Positions 1 to 8,631 of a stretch of 44,465 bases of DNA are shown piece after piece. Under the pieces are notes generated by a model. It saw only the letters and a program-made list of their open reading frames with translations. It searched no databases and had not been told where the DNA came from. The stretch is taken from NCBI GenBank assembly GCA_019247605.1, contig JAFBAS010000076.1:1-44465 (forward strand). Direction: 5' to 3'. The DNA is from Hyphomicrobiales bacterium (lineage in GTDB: Bacteria; Pseudomonadota; Alphaproteobacteria; Rhizobiales; Beijerinckiaceae). The position numbers and the translations under genes were made by a program. How positions within the stretch are numbered: the stretch's first letter is position 1; the number at the start of each line of letters is the position of its first letter.

Positions 1-1645
1 AACCCGTGACCGCAGCTTGGACCGACACGTCGAGCGCCGAGACCGGCTCGTCCGCAATGACGATCTTCGGGTCTCCGGCAAAGGCGCGGGCGATGCCGAC
101 GCGTTGCTTTTGCCCGCCCGAAAGCTGGCGCGGTCGGCGCTTGGCGAAGTCACGCGGCAGCTTGACGATGTCCAACAGCTGATTGACGCGCTCCTCGACC
201 TTGGCGGGGTCCCGCTCGACGCCGAATTTGCGGATCACCCGCGAAATCTGCGCTCCGATCGAATGGCTCGGATTGAGCGTGTCGAACGGATTCTGGAAAA
301 TCATCTGCAGGCGGGAAATAACCTTTTCGTCGCGCTTCTGCACCGGCAGATTGGCGAGATCGACGTCCCCGAGCTGGACCTTTCCGTCCGTCGCGCCCTC
401 GAGGCCCATGAGAACCTTGGCGAAGGTGGACTTGCCGCAACCCGATTCACCAACGATGGCAATGGTCTCGGCTTCGCGCGCGCGAAAGGTGATTTTTTCG
501 TTCGCCTTAACTGTCTTCTTGGCACCAAGCAGAATAGCGCCGCTGCTTTCGATCGTATAGTGCTTCGACATGTCCGCGACGTCGAGGACGATGTCGCCGG
601 TCGCCACCGGATCGTGCTGCTCGGTCTTGGCCGGGCCGACGCTCCAATCGATCTCGTTGAACCGCACGCAACGCACGAAATGGGATGAGCCCGGCTCGAC
701 GGCCAGCATCGGCAAAATCCCCTGGTCGCAACGTCCGGCGACGAAGTGGTCGCAGCGAGGCCCGAAATAGCAGCCGGTGGGCCGCGCATAAGGCAGCGGC
801 AACTGGCCTCTGATGGCGCGCAGAGGTCGCATGTTCTTGTCGGCACCCGGCACCGGGATCGAGCTGAACAGGCCGCGCGTATAGGGATGACGCATCCTGG
901 TGAAGACGGTTTCGATATCACCGCTCTCCACGGCCTCGCCCGAATACATCACCGTAATGCGACTGCAGGTCTCGAGGATGAGGCCGAGGTTATGCGAGAT
1001 GTAGATGAGCGAAGTGCCGAATTTTGCCGAGATCTCCTTGATGAGCTCGACAATGCCGGCCTCGACCGTCACATCGAGCGCGGTGGTCGGCTCATCGAGC
1101 AAGAGGAGCTTCGGGTTCGACAGCAGCGCCATGGCGATCACCACGCGCTGCTGCTGACCGCCCGAAATCTGGTGAGGATAGGAATTCATAATCCGCTGCG
1201 GATCGGGCAGGCGCACCGCCGCAAGCATTTTTTGCGAGCGCTCGAGCGCTTCCCCGCGCGTGACCCCTTCATGATAGATCGGCACCTCGGCCAGCTGTTC
1301 GCCGAGCTTCATCGAGGGGTTCAAGGACGCCATCGGCTCTTGATACACCATCGCGATTTTCGAGCCGCGGATGCGACGCAGCTCCTCCGGCGACATGTTG
1401 CGCATGTCGCGCCCCTCAAAAAGGATCTCGCCGCCGACAATGCCGCCATTCTTTCCCATGAAGTTCATGATGGCGAGGGCGACCGTGGATTTGCCGCAAC
1501 CCGATTCACCCACGATGCCGTGGGCCTCCCCAGGCATGAGCGTGAGGTTGAAATCGACAACGGCGGGAATTTCTCCGGCGCGCGTGTAATACGAAATCGA
1601 GAGGTTACGGCATTCGAGAACGGGGGTCACATCGCTCGCGGCCAT
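1..1645 (-). CDS. Fused double ABC transporter ATPase (Dpp/Opp/GsiA type), partial
   Basis: This protein powers import of peptides, nickel or related solutes by ATP hydrolysis at the inner membrane. Two complete nucleotide-binding domains lie in one reading frame. The first has Walker A GESGCGKST (complement of about 1490-1525), signature SGGQQQR and Walker B LLLLDEPTTALD. After a linker typical of the oligopeptide family (CYFGPRC, then C-rich), a second has GESGCGKSTF (about 430-460), LSGGQKQR and VIADEPVSALDVS. I followed the frame by eye from the ATG at 1645 to base 1 without a stop, so about 548 residues are visible and the C-terminus is missing. Most relatives are two separate genes (DppD/DppF); the fused form resembles GsiA/YejF. 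It starts 20 bp after the upstream permease gene, so it should be the last visible gene of the operon. Family certain, substrate unknown. Confidence 0.93.
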   Translation of the reverse strand, partial: MAASDVTPVLECRNLSISYYTRAGEIPAVVDFNLTLMPGEAHGIVGESGCGKSTVALAIMNFMGKNGGIVGGEILFEGRDMRNMSPEELRRIRGSKIAMVYQEPMASLNPSMKLGEQLAEVPIYHEGVTRGEALERSQKMLAAVRLPDPQRIMNSYPHQISGGQQQRVVIAMALLSNPKLLLLDEPTTALDVTVEAGIVELIKEISAKFGTSLIYISHNLGLILETCSRITVMYSGEAVESGDIETVFTRMRHPYTRGLFSSIPVPGADKNMRPLRAIRGQLPLPYARPTGCYFGPRCDHFVAGRCDQGILPMLAVEPGSSHFVRCVRFNEIDWSVGPAKTEQHDPVATGDIVLDVADMSKHYTIESSGAILLGAKKTVKANEKITFRAREAETIAIVGESGCGKSTFAKVLMGLEGATDGKVQLGDVDLANLPVQKRDEKVISRLQMIFQNPFDTLNPSHSIGAQISRVIRKFGVERDPAKVEERVNQLLDIVKLPRDFAKRRPRQLSGGQKQRVGIARAFAGDPKIVIADEPVSALDVSVQAAVTG

Positions 1646-1665
1646 CGCAGTTGCCTCCCACTCTT

Positions 1666-2700
1666 TCAATCTCGCAGGCTCATTTCGCGCAAACCGTCGG
1701 CGATGAGATTGAAACCAAGAATGAGGCTCGACACGGAGAGCGCCGGTATGAGAAGCATGTAGGCGAACTGCGGGGACTTCGCGACATTCGCCGCTTCCTT
1801 GATCATCAACCCCCAATCGGGGTCGGGCGGCTGAAGGCCAAGACCGAGGAACGTCAACGTGGTGATGGCGACCGTGGTGTAGCCGAGCCGCAGGCAGGCA
1901 TCGACGATGATTGGGCCTCGCGCATTCGGCAAAAGCTCATAGAGCATGATGCGCAACGGGTGCTCGCCGCGCGTCTGGGCCGCGAAGATGTAGTCGCGGT
2001 TCTTGGTGTCGAAGGTGAGGCCGCGCACGATGCGCATGATCGCCGGCGCGGAGGCGAAGGTGACGGCGATGACGATGTTGAAGCCGCTCGCACCGAGGTA
2101 GTTCATGATCAGGATGAAGAGAACCATCACGGGAAAGGAAAGGAGCACGTTGGCGATGAACGAGATCGCCTGGTCCCACCAACCTCCGAGATAGCCCGCC
2201 AAAAGCCCGAGCATGCAGCCCACGACGTAGGCGACAAATGTCGCCGTAACGCCCCAAACGAGCACGCGCTGGCAACCCCAGAGCGTGCGGGCCAGCATAT
2301 CCCTTCCCTTGAAGTCCGCGCCGAGAACGAAATAATGGTTGTTCTTCACGGCTCCAATCGGTGCGAAAGGCGCGATCGGCTTGTCCGGATCGACAAGCGG
2401 CAAGAACGGCACCGTGACCGCGATGATGAGCCAAAAGAAAATCAAGGTCAGCCCGATGACGGCGATGGGAGATTCTCGCCAGGACGTGACGGCGATGCCG
2501 TAAAGCAGAAAGGCGGCCGGAATGGCCGGCAGGAGCAGATAAGGCCGCACCGTCTCGCTGATCGCGCCGGCGAGCATCACATACAAGGTAAGTGGAATCC
2601 ACATCAGCAACACGAGCGCGATCAGCGCGCGCGGTTGCTGCAACGTCTTCAAGAGAGAGGGCGCGCTCGGCGAGACGGGGATGGAGGTAATTGCGGCCAT
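1666..2700 (-). CDS. ABC transporter permease, DppC/OppC-like
   Basis: Inner-membrane channel subunit of the importer, 344 residues. The usual DppC core begins near residue 70 with a membrane helix (SPIAVIGLTLIFFWLIIAV) and continues with the periplasmic motif LGADFKGRDMLAR, several further helices and the cytoplasmic EAA-type loop (R-G-L-T-F-D-T-K-N-R-D-Y-I-F-A-A) that docks onto the ATPase. It ends with the family signature TFLGLGLQPPDPDWG. It is longer than a typical DppC (about 280-300 residues) because of two extra hydrophobic segments at residues 24-46 and 53-70. The ATG at 2700 is preceded by GGAGAGCGAA, an acceptable ribosome-binding site. It starts 11 bp after the partner permease, consistent with co-transcription and co-assembly. 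Confidence 0.93.
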   Translation of the reverse strand: MAAITSIPVSPSAPSLLKTLQQPRALIALVLLMWIPLTLYVMLAGAISETVRPYLLLPAIPAAFLLYGIAVTSWRESPIAVIGLTLIFFWLIIAVTVPFLPLVDPDKPIAPFAPIGAVKNNHYFVLGADFKGRDMLARTLWGCQRVLVWGVTATFVAYVVGCMLGLLAGYLGGWWDQAISFIANVLLSFPVMVLFILIMNYLGASGFNIVIAVTFASAPAIMRIVRGLTFDTKNRDYIFAAQTRGEHPLRIMLYELLPNARGPIIVDACLRLGYTTVAITTLTFLGLGLQPPDPDWGLMIKEAANVAKSPQFAYMLLIPALSVSSLILGFNLIADGLREMSLRD

Positions 2701-2711
2701 TTCGCTCTCCC

Positions 2712-3662
2712 TCAGCTGAAGCGGATGCGCGGATTGAGGAAGGAGTAGCCCACATCGGAGATGATCTGGGAGAGCACCGCCACGAACACCGCGACGAGGG
2801 TGGCGGCCTGGATGACGTAAATGTCGCCGAACAGCGCAGCATCGAGCAGAAGCTTGCCGAAGCCCGCATACTGAAAGAAGAACTCAACCACCACCACGCC
2901 CGACAGCAGCCAGTTCATCTGCAGCACGATGATCGTGAACGGCGCGATGAGCGCATTGCGCAAGGCGTGACGCAAGATCACGCGCTTGTAAGGCAAACCT
3001 TTGAGGATGGCGGTACGAATATATTGGGAGGTCATCACCTCGGCCATCGAGGCGCGCGTCATGCGCGCCACATAGCCGAAATCGTAGAGCACGAGGGTCA
3101 TCACGGGTAGGACCAGCGCCAGCCAGTTCCAGCCGCCGACCATGGCGGAATTGGCCGGAAACCATTTGAGCCAGAGCGCGAAGACGGACATCAAGACCAC
3201 GGCCGTTGCGATCTCCGGAAGGGACGTGGTCACGATCGAGATGAACGAGGTTATTCGATCCTGGGCCGAGCCTTCCTTCATGCCGGCGATGATGCCGCAT
3301 GTCAGCGAGAGTGGAATCATGAGCGCGAACACCCAAAATCCCAGGATGCCGGTCTTCTTCAGCCGATCGGCGACGAGCGTCGCCACCGGCTCGTTCGTCT
3401 GGTACGATTTGCCGAGATCGCCTGTCAGGATTCCGCCGACCCATTTGGCGTAGCGCTCATAGAAGGGCACGTTGAGGCCCTTTCGCTCGAGCCAACCCTG
3501 ATAATCCTGGTCCGAGAGTGCCGAGACCGCAAAGCCGCCGAGCTCGGCGACCGCGATTTGCTTCTTGAACTTGTCGCTATCGAAGATGAAGAACAAAAGG
3601 GCTGAGACCACCCCCATGATGAGCAGCATCTGCAGGAGGCGGCTGGCGATCAGCTTGAGCAT
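2712..3662 (-). CDS. ABC transporter permease, DppB/OppB-like
   Basis: Second channel subunit of the importer. From the chosen ATG it is 316 residues with an N-terminal helix (LLQMLLIMGVVSALLFFIF), a periplasmic loop ending in GILTGDLGKSYQTNEPV, which is a hallmark of DppB-type permeases, five further helices, and the EAA loop (A-S-M-A-E-V-M-T-S-Q-Y-I-R-T-A-I-L-K-G-L-P). An in-frame TTG at 3677 would add five residues, but the ATG at 3662 has GGAG about 8 bases upstream and begins with the family-typical MLKLIASRLLQ. It lies between the binding protein gene and the DppC-like gene in the canonical SBP-B-C-ATPase order. The 234-bp space to the binding-protein gene may carry a processing or attenuation site; I saw no strong hairpin there. 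Confidence 0.93.
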   Translation of the reverse strand: MLKLIASRLLQMLLIMGVVSALLFFIFDSDKFKKQIAVAELGGFAVSALSDQDYQGWLERKGLNVPFYERYAKWVGGILTGDLGKSYQTNEPVATLVADRLKKTGILGFWVFALMIPLSLTCGIIAGMKEGSAQDRITSFISIVTTSLPEIATAVVLMSVFALWLKWFPANSAMVGGWNWLALVLPVMTLVLYDFGYVARMTRASMAEVMTSQYIRTAILKGLPYKRVILRHALRNALIAPFTIIVLQMNWLLSGVVVVEFFFQYAGFGKLLLDAALFGDIYVIQAATLVAVFVAVLSQIISDVGYSFLNPRIRFS

Positions 3663-3896
3663 CGGCTCGCTCCACAATGACTCGGGCCCGAAGGCGACTC
3701 TTGCCTCGAGGGCGTGACCATCTCGCGCATGTGAAGAATGCTATTCTCCTCGGCCAGGGCGAGACCGCCCCGGCTTGTTCTCGCGAGGATCGGGAGCCCC
3801 ATGCCTATCGGTGCCGGGGCCGCACGATCGGCGGCCCCCGTTCGGGCTTGCAGGTTCGCCTCCAAGAAGCTCAGCTCCCGGAGCGATCGAAGGGAA

Positions 3897-5606
3897 TCAA
3901 GTCTTCCATACCTTGTTGAACTGGTGGTACTGGGTCGGGTGGCCCTCGTAGCCGTTCACATTCTTGGTGACGATCGTGTAGACCGGACGGAAGAGCGGCA
4001 GGATCATCACCGCGTCGTCCTGCAGAATTTTTTCCGCCACCGCGAGCTTTCCTTTGCGTTCATTGGGATCGAGAACTCCCTCGGCAGCATCGAGCGCCTT
4101 ATCGAATTCCGGATTCGAATAGCTGCTCTCATTCCAGGGAGCACCCGTGCGGTAGCCGAGCGACATCACCATGGTGCCGAGCGGACGATGAGTCCACGCC
4201 GTGCACCCAAACGGCGTCTTGTCCCAGATCTCCCAGTATTTGGCGGCCGGCATCACGTTGATCTTCATATTGATGCCCGCCTCCTTCATCTGGTCGCGCA
4301 TGGCCTCGCACGCCGTCTGATGCCAGGGTCCATCGGTGTTGCCCACATCGATGGTCACCTCCAGCCCGTTTCCGAACCCGGCTTCCTGAAGAAGCTGCTT
4401 CGAGGCCGCGACGTCGCGCTTCAGCGGCGGCAGCGGCGCGTAATCAGGGTGGATCGGCGCGACATGGTGATTCTCGCCGACATCACCCCCTTGCGTGTAG
4501 ATTAGCGACTTCACGGCCGCGTTGTCGACAGCCTTGACGATCGCCTGACGGACGCGCTTGTCGGTGAACGGCTTTTGGGTCACCTTCATGCGGCAACAGA
4601 TCGTCTGGGCCGTGCGCGCTACATGCACGACGCCAGGGAGTGGATTCGCCATGTCGATCTGCTCGACGCCAAAGGCGTAGAGGGTGTCGACATCGCCAGA
4701 AGCAAAGGCGCTCAGCTGATTGTCGGCTTCGAAATTGTAGTAATGAATTTCGTCGAGATAGACGTTGCCTCCCCAATATTTGAACTCCTTCCCGTCGGAA
4801 GTCTTCTTGACGCGCTTGAGGATGCATCGGTCCCCGACCTTGAGCTCGGCGAGCGCGAAGGGCCCGGTGCCGATCATGTTGGCGGAGAGTGGCGCCTTGA
4901 AGGAAGGATGCAGGATGGCGGTCGGGTAGTTGTAGAAATCCTCCGGAACCGACAGCACCGATTTGTTCAGGTTGAGCCGAAGCGTGTGTTTGTCGACGAC
5001 TTCGAGCGCACCCTTGATCATCCTCTTGAGCGGCTTGCCCTTGGCATCCTTCTCGTCTGAATCCTCGACCATCGCGCTCGCGAACGAGAGACCGATATTG
5101 GACGAGGCCGTCTTGGGGTCCAGCCATCGCGTAATGTTCCAGGCGACATGATCGGCGGTGAATTCCTCACCATTGTGCCACAGCACGCCCTTGCGCAGAT
5201 TGAACGTCCAGGTCTTGAGATCCTCGGTCGGCTTCCAGCTTTCGGCGAGCATCGGGCGGGTTATGTTGTCGGGCCCTGTCATCGACAAATACTCGATGGT
5301 GTGGCGCGTCTGGTTGGACATTTGGACCCAGGAATAGGTCGCCGGGTCCTCCATCTTCTGGACTTCCATCGCGACTTTCAGAATGCCGCCGGATTTGGCT
5401 TTCGGATCGTCAGGCGGGAAAGGCAATGCGTTTTGCGCGTAAGCGGGATCCGGAAGACCGGCAATCGCATAGGCCGCCGCGGCGGAAGTTCCGAGAAGTG
5501 CCGCCACGCGCACGAATTCGCGGCGGTCCATGCATCCATCACGAAGCAGGTCGAACGCTTCCTTGAGCTTGGGATGATCGAATGTCCTTGGATATTTCCC
5601 TGGCAT
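3897..5606 (-). CDS. ABC transporter substrate-binding protein, SBP_bac_5 family
   Basis: Periplasmic solute receptor, 569 residues. The N-terminus holds a twin-arginine signal: Arg-Arg at 28-29 in DRREFVRVAALLG, a hydrophobic stretch of alanines and glycines, and a probable cleavage site after AYA near residue 57. The mature part has the family-5 pattern, including LAESWKPTEDLKTWTFNLRKGVLWHNGEEFTADHV without a break, and later FTDKRVRQAIVKAVDN. Although the open frame extends to 5819, the ATG at 5606 is preferred because GGAGGA stands about 8 bases upstream and the Tat signal then sits near the N-terminus. It is the first gene of the ABC operon. Tat export of a whole binding protein is common in Alphaproteobacteria. 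Substrate (dipeptide, opine, amine or other) cannot be told from sequence. Confidence 0.93.
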   Translation of the reverse strand: MPGKYPRTFDHPKLKEAFDLLRDGCMDRREFVRVAALLGTSAAAAYAIAGLPDPAYAQNALPFPPDDPKAKSGGILKVAMEVQKMEDPATYSWVQMSNQTRHTIEYLSMTGPDNITRPMLAESWKPTEDLKTWTFNLRKGVLWHNGEEFTADHVAWNITRWLDPKTASSNIGLSFASAMVEDSDEKDAKGKPLKRMIKGALEVVDKHTLRLNLNKSVLSVPEDFYNYPTAILHPSFKAPLSANMIGTGPFALAELKVGDRCILKRVKKTSDGKEFKYWGGNVYLDEIHYYNFEADNQLSAFASGDVDTLYAFGVEQIDMANPLPGVVHVARTAQTICCRMKVTQKPFTDKRVRQAIVKAVDNAAVKSLIYTQGGDVGENHHVAPIHPDYAPLPPLKRDVAASKQLLQEAGFGNGLEVTIDVGNTDGPWHQTACEAMRDQMKEAGINMKINVMPAAKYWEIWDKTPFGCTAWTHRPLGTMVMSLGYRTGAPWNESSYSNPEFDKALDAAEGVLDPNERKGKLAVAEKILQDDAVMILPLFRPVYTIVTKNVNGYEGHPTQYHQFNKVWKT

Positions 5607-6184
5607 TTGCTGGTTCCTCCTCCGAAGAGCCAAATTGACCGCACATTCCCCCAGCGGTTCTCGTTTGGTAAATTCATACGCGACCATCCGTCGGATGCCT
5701 AGCTTTTTTTGAACTTCGACCCCTATCGCGCCCGGAAGCCAGCGATCGCGGGCGGAGCTATTTGGGACGCAGACGACATCCGGTTCGTCCGATCGAGCGA
5801 TTCTATTGCCGCACCGCACGCGGACCCGATCTCGTCTAAGCCAAAATGACTATGCCTATGCCTGGAGTTTTCCTCCTATAAATCTTGCGGTTTTCAAGTG
5901 TGACGCCTGTCTCGGGGGCGGCATCGTTGCGAGACAAGCCGAGCTGCTTGCGAGCTGCCAGCGGGCAAATGAGCCAGAGATCGTGACTCTTCAGGCGGCA
6001 CGCGTTAAAGTCAGCCTACGCGCTACCTGGCCTTCCGATGGCCTCAAGCTGATCGAAACGCCAGCGCGGCGGGGCGACGACGGAGAGGATGGAAAGGAAG
6101 CGCTTGCGGGCGCCTTTCCAAGCTTTCGTCGTGGGTATCCTCCACCGCGCCAGGACAGAACAGAACGCAGGAGGAAATGGCACC
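5607..6184. other. Gene-free divergent intergenic region
   Basis: About 580 bp between the minus-strand binding-protein gene and the plus-strand small membrane protein. No reading frame here looks like a gene. It must contain the two divergent promoters. The one structure I can point to is the interrupted palindrome CATCCG-T-CGGATG at 5685-5697, about 80 bases upstream of the binding-protein start, which could be an operator. It is short and could be chance in GC-rich DNA. Confidence 0.4.
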
Positions 6185-6838
6185 ATGACCTATTTCTTCG
6201 CGCTCGCATTCTCGCGCACCGAAAAGGGCGAAGCTCGGGCGGACGCGGCGATCAGAGCGCTCAACGAACAACATGCCATATCTCTCGCGTCGCATTTGGA
6301 GGGCGATGGCCGGGGTGCTGTCGCTTTGGCCAAAGCCGGCGAGCTTCCCGTTCCGATGGGAGAAGGTGTTGAGATTCTTGCCCGCTTCGGTGATGTGCCT
6401 GACGATGCCCTTTTGATACCGAGCGTGATGGACGCTCTTGCCTCGACATCCTCGCCTCTCGCACGCGGGGCCGCTCGGGCAAGCGTGACGCCTCACCGGC
6501 ACGCGGGGGCGGCTCGATGGTTGAGAGGGTTCGCATTTCGGCAGGCACGCACACCGGTGCCGGTGATCGCGACGGCTCATCGCCGCTCTTTGGTGATGAC
6601 CTCGCTCGTCGCCCTTACTCTTTCGCTTTCGGGCGGAGCCATGCTGATCATTACGGCAAAGGCGGGTCAGCGCGAGTCTCGGCTGATGGAGATGGCTCGG
6701 CCGGCCTGCACGCACACGGCCATCACCAATGAGGAGCTGCGCCGCCTCGTGCGCAACGAGTATTACACGGGTACCGACAAGCAGAACACGCTACGCAGCG
6801 TCGTCGCCTTATGCCAGGCGAATCCCCGAATGTTGTGA
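6185..6838 (+). CDS. Small single-pass membrane protein of unknown function
   Basis: I do not recognise this 217-residue protein. The ATG at 6185 is chosen over an upstream in-frame ATG at 6089 because AGGAGGA stands about 9 bases before it. Residues 1-130 are soluble and alanine-rich. One clear membrane helix spans about 136-158 (SLVMTSLVALTLSLSGG...LIIT), preceded by HRR, which favours a cytoplasmic N-terminus. The C-terminal 55 residues would be periplasmic and contain two cysteines (CTHTAIT and ALCQANPRM) that could form a disulfide there. Its last 30 bases overlap, tail to tail, the 3' end of the LuxR-type gene on the other strand. Reality as a gene is supported by the ribosome-binding site and helix only. 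Confidence 0.6.
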   Translation: MTYFFALAFSRTEKGEARADAAIRALNEQHAISLASHLEGDGRGAVALAKAGELPVPMGEGVEILARFGDVPDDALLIPSVMDALASTSSPLARGAARASVTPHRHAGAARWLRGFAFRQARTPVPVIATAHRRSLVMTSLVALTLSLSGGAMLIITAKAGQRESRLMEMARPACTHTAITNEELRRLVRNEYYTGTDKQNTLRSVVALCQANPRML

Positions 6839-8086
6839 GCCCCGATCCTCGGCACCCGCCGAAGCGGGCTTGACCGGGAGGAGCGCCGGCTCGACCGCAA
6901 GCTCCGCGGAGGGGCACGTCACGGGCTCACGTGCGGCGGCTTCCCTCGCCATGCGCAGCTCGCGCAACCGATTGGTCCTGGCGACCAGCTCCGCATGACG
7001 TTCCTCTTGCTCGGCAAGGCGCCGTTGAGCCCGCCGATCGATTTCCCCCTCGAGTGAGCATCGCCTCGCGCCTGGCTTTGGATGGGAATCCTGCCTTGCG
7101 GCGCAAGCAGCCTTCTCAATTGCCGCCGAGCGGGCCGGCTTTTCCTTGCCGTTCGGCTTGAGTTCACATGCACGGCTTTGCCCGAGATCAGGCGACGGGT
7201 GCGCCCCATCCAACTCTATCGTTGCCGCCGGGGGTACCTCGATCGAAGGGGTCGCGGGCCCCCCCAGCTCCATCGCCATCGCCGGCCGGGTCCCGCGATC
7301 TTCGGCCGTGTCTTCTGGAGCAATGTTGTGCCTCGCCCAAATGGCGGCTTGGGTACGATTGCTGGTGCCGATTTTGCGGAAGATCGAATTGACGTGGACC
7401 TTCACGGTGGCCACGGCGATATCGATCTTGTTCGCGATGACCTTGTTTGAATGGCCTTCCGCGAGGCAGCGCAATACACATTTCTCTTGCGCCGACAAAG
7501 TCGCCGCTCGGTTCGAGGCCGGTGCGGCTTTGGGCTCGTTCGGCTGGCGCACCAAGGGTAGGACGCCGGGCAGCAGGAAGGTCTCTCCGAGCACCACCAA
7601 TTCGAGGGATTTGAGGAGAACGTCGCGCGTCACGCCCCTGGCGAAGCACGCATGCGCACCCGCCCGGAAAAGCATCAGCAAACTGCCGATCTGATCGGCG
7701 TTCGTGAGAACGGCAACGCGAGCGACGGGGTATTTCTGCCTGAAGCGCTCGATTTCTTCGACAGCGTTGTTCAGATCATCGCCCGCGTCGACGATCAGCA
7801 AAAGACGTTCGTCGGCGCCAAGGGCGAGCTCGACTTCATCGGCCTTGCAAGCCGAGGCCGCGATGCGAAAATCCGTGTCGTTCAAGATCGAGGTGAGGCC
7901 TTCCTGGAACAATCCGCCACGGCCGAGGAACACTGCCGTCACCTTTTGCGGCCGCAACGTTGTCACGAGTTGCAGGTGCGCGCCGGCGCGGGCCGAGGCG
8001 ACGCCTCTCATCTCCGCATTTTGCGGCGTGGCCGCCTGCAAGGCGAGATTTGCGCCCGGTTCATTTTGACCCAATTCGCCCACCAC
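6809..8086 (-). CDS. LuxR-family regulator with receiver-like domain and long C-terminal extension
   Basis: Predicted DNA-binding transcription regulator, 425 residues from a GTG at 8086; a shorter start at ATG 8011 (residue 26) is possible. Residues 48-172 resemble a response-regulator receiver (KVTAVFLGRGGLFQEGLTSIL... LLLIVDAGDD), with Asp100 where the phosphoacceptor would lie. The acidic pair normally at the end of the first strand is absent (FLGRGGLF), so it may be a pseudo-receiver. Residues 195-255 are a textbook GerE helix-turn-helix (LSAQEKCVLRCLAEGHSNKVIANKIDIAVATVKVHV onward). Beyond this, about 170 residues form an unusual low-complexity tail ending in a charged, Arg/Glu-rich, likely coiled-coil stretch around 335-390 (RRAQRRLAEQEERHAELVA). 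No histidine kinase gene is adjacent. Function of the tail is unknown. Confidence 0.85.
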   Translation of the reverse strand: MVGELGQNEPGANLALQAATPQNAEMRGVASARAGAHLQLVTTLRPQKVTAVFLGRGGLFQEGLTSILNDTDFRIAASACKADEVELALGADERLLLIVDAGDDLNNAVEEIERFRQKYPVARVAVLTNADQIGSLLMLFRAGAHACFARGVTRDVLLKSLELVVLGETFLLPGVLPLVRQPNEPKAAPASNRAATLSAQEKCVLRCLAEGHSNKVIANKIDIAVATVKVHVNSIFRKIGTSNRTQAAIWARHNIAPEDTAEDRGTRPAMAMELGGPATPSIEVPPAATIELDGAHPSPDLGQSRACELKPNGKEKPARSAAIEKAACAARQDSHPKPGARRCSLEGEIDRRAQRRLAEQEERHAELVARTNRLRELRMAREAAAREPVTCPSAELAVEPALLPVKPASAGAEDRGSQHSGIRLA

Positions 8087-8331
8087 TTCGCCTCTTTGTT
8101 CTCATTGTTGAACGAAATTTCGCGTTTCAGGCGAATTAGCAGGATCCGTGCCGAGCTGTCCGACAGGGAAAGAGGAACAGACCGCAAGCTGGCGCGCGCA
8201 CGCCGTTGCCCGAGAAAGCCGCCGGTCCCCGTGATCGCGCCGATCCTCGGCCGGCCCCATTTGGCCATTTCTGACGCATTAGACGTCCATCCTTGCTCGC
8301 CACATGCGAGTCGAAGCCCAATCCCCAAGAA

Positions 8332-8362
8332 ACTATTAATAGAAGGGGACTATTAACAGAAG
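8332..8362. repeat. AT-rich 14-bp direct repeat, period 17
   Basis: ACTATTAATAGAAG at 8332-8345 recurs as ACTATTAACAGAAG at 8349-8362, one mismatch in 14, separated by GGG. The first copy also holds the palindrome CTATTAATAG. It stands about 245 bases upstream of the LuxR-type gene in an otherwise GC-rich region, so a regulator-binding site or promoter element is plausible. There is no direct evidence. Confidence 0.4.
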
Positions 8363-8542
8363 TTAGGAAATTCCAGGGCAGGCGGTCAACAAAGTTGTCC
8401 TGTCGGCGCGCGGATATTTCGGGGTGCCCCCTGTTTGCCGGCTTGCGAGTGTGATGCCGGCCTGATCCCCAGGATAGCCGAGGCGCGACCTTGAACGCGG
8501 ACCAAATCCGAGAGTTGTCTAAAATAACAACAAAGGGCACGA

Positions 8543-8570
8543 GAGGCCGAAACAGTGTTCTTTCGGCCTC
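8543..8570 (-). terminator. Hairpin downstream of the hydrolase operon
   Basis: GAGGCCGAAA (8543-8552) and TTTCGGCCTC (8561-8570) form a perfect 10-bp stem with an 8-base loop. It lies 62 bases past the stop of the fumarylacetoacetase-family gene on the minus strand and is followed, in that direction, by a T-rich stretch (TTTGTTGTTATTTT) after about 8 bases. This is a plausible but not textbook intrinsic terminator because the T run is not immediately adjacent. Confidence 0.5.
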
Positions 8571-8631
8571 GTCTCACAATTCGACCCGTTTGCTTTGCGC
8601 GACGACCTGATCGCTCGGAGCCGGGTTTCCC

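Larger units (their letters stand above)
8087..8631. other. Gene-free intergenic region
   Basis: About 545 bp between the start of the LuxR-type gene and the end of the hydrolase gene, both on the minus strand. No reading frame is convincing. It contains the 17-period direct repeat at 8332-8362 and the hairpin at 8543-8570, described separately. The promoter of the LuxR-type gene should be here. Confidence 0.5.

Noticed and set aside
1651-2748. Long plus-strand open frame (365 codons) opposite the DppC-like permease
   Set aside because: Composition is arginine/histidine/glycine-rich with no family pattern; it is the antisense shadow of a well-supported gene in high-GC DNA.
5806-6372. Plus-strand open frame of 188 codons overlapping the small membrane protein
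   Set aside because: No ribosome-binding site and no recognisable features; the frame from 6185 has a strong site and a membrane helix.
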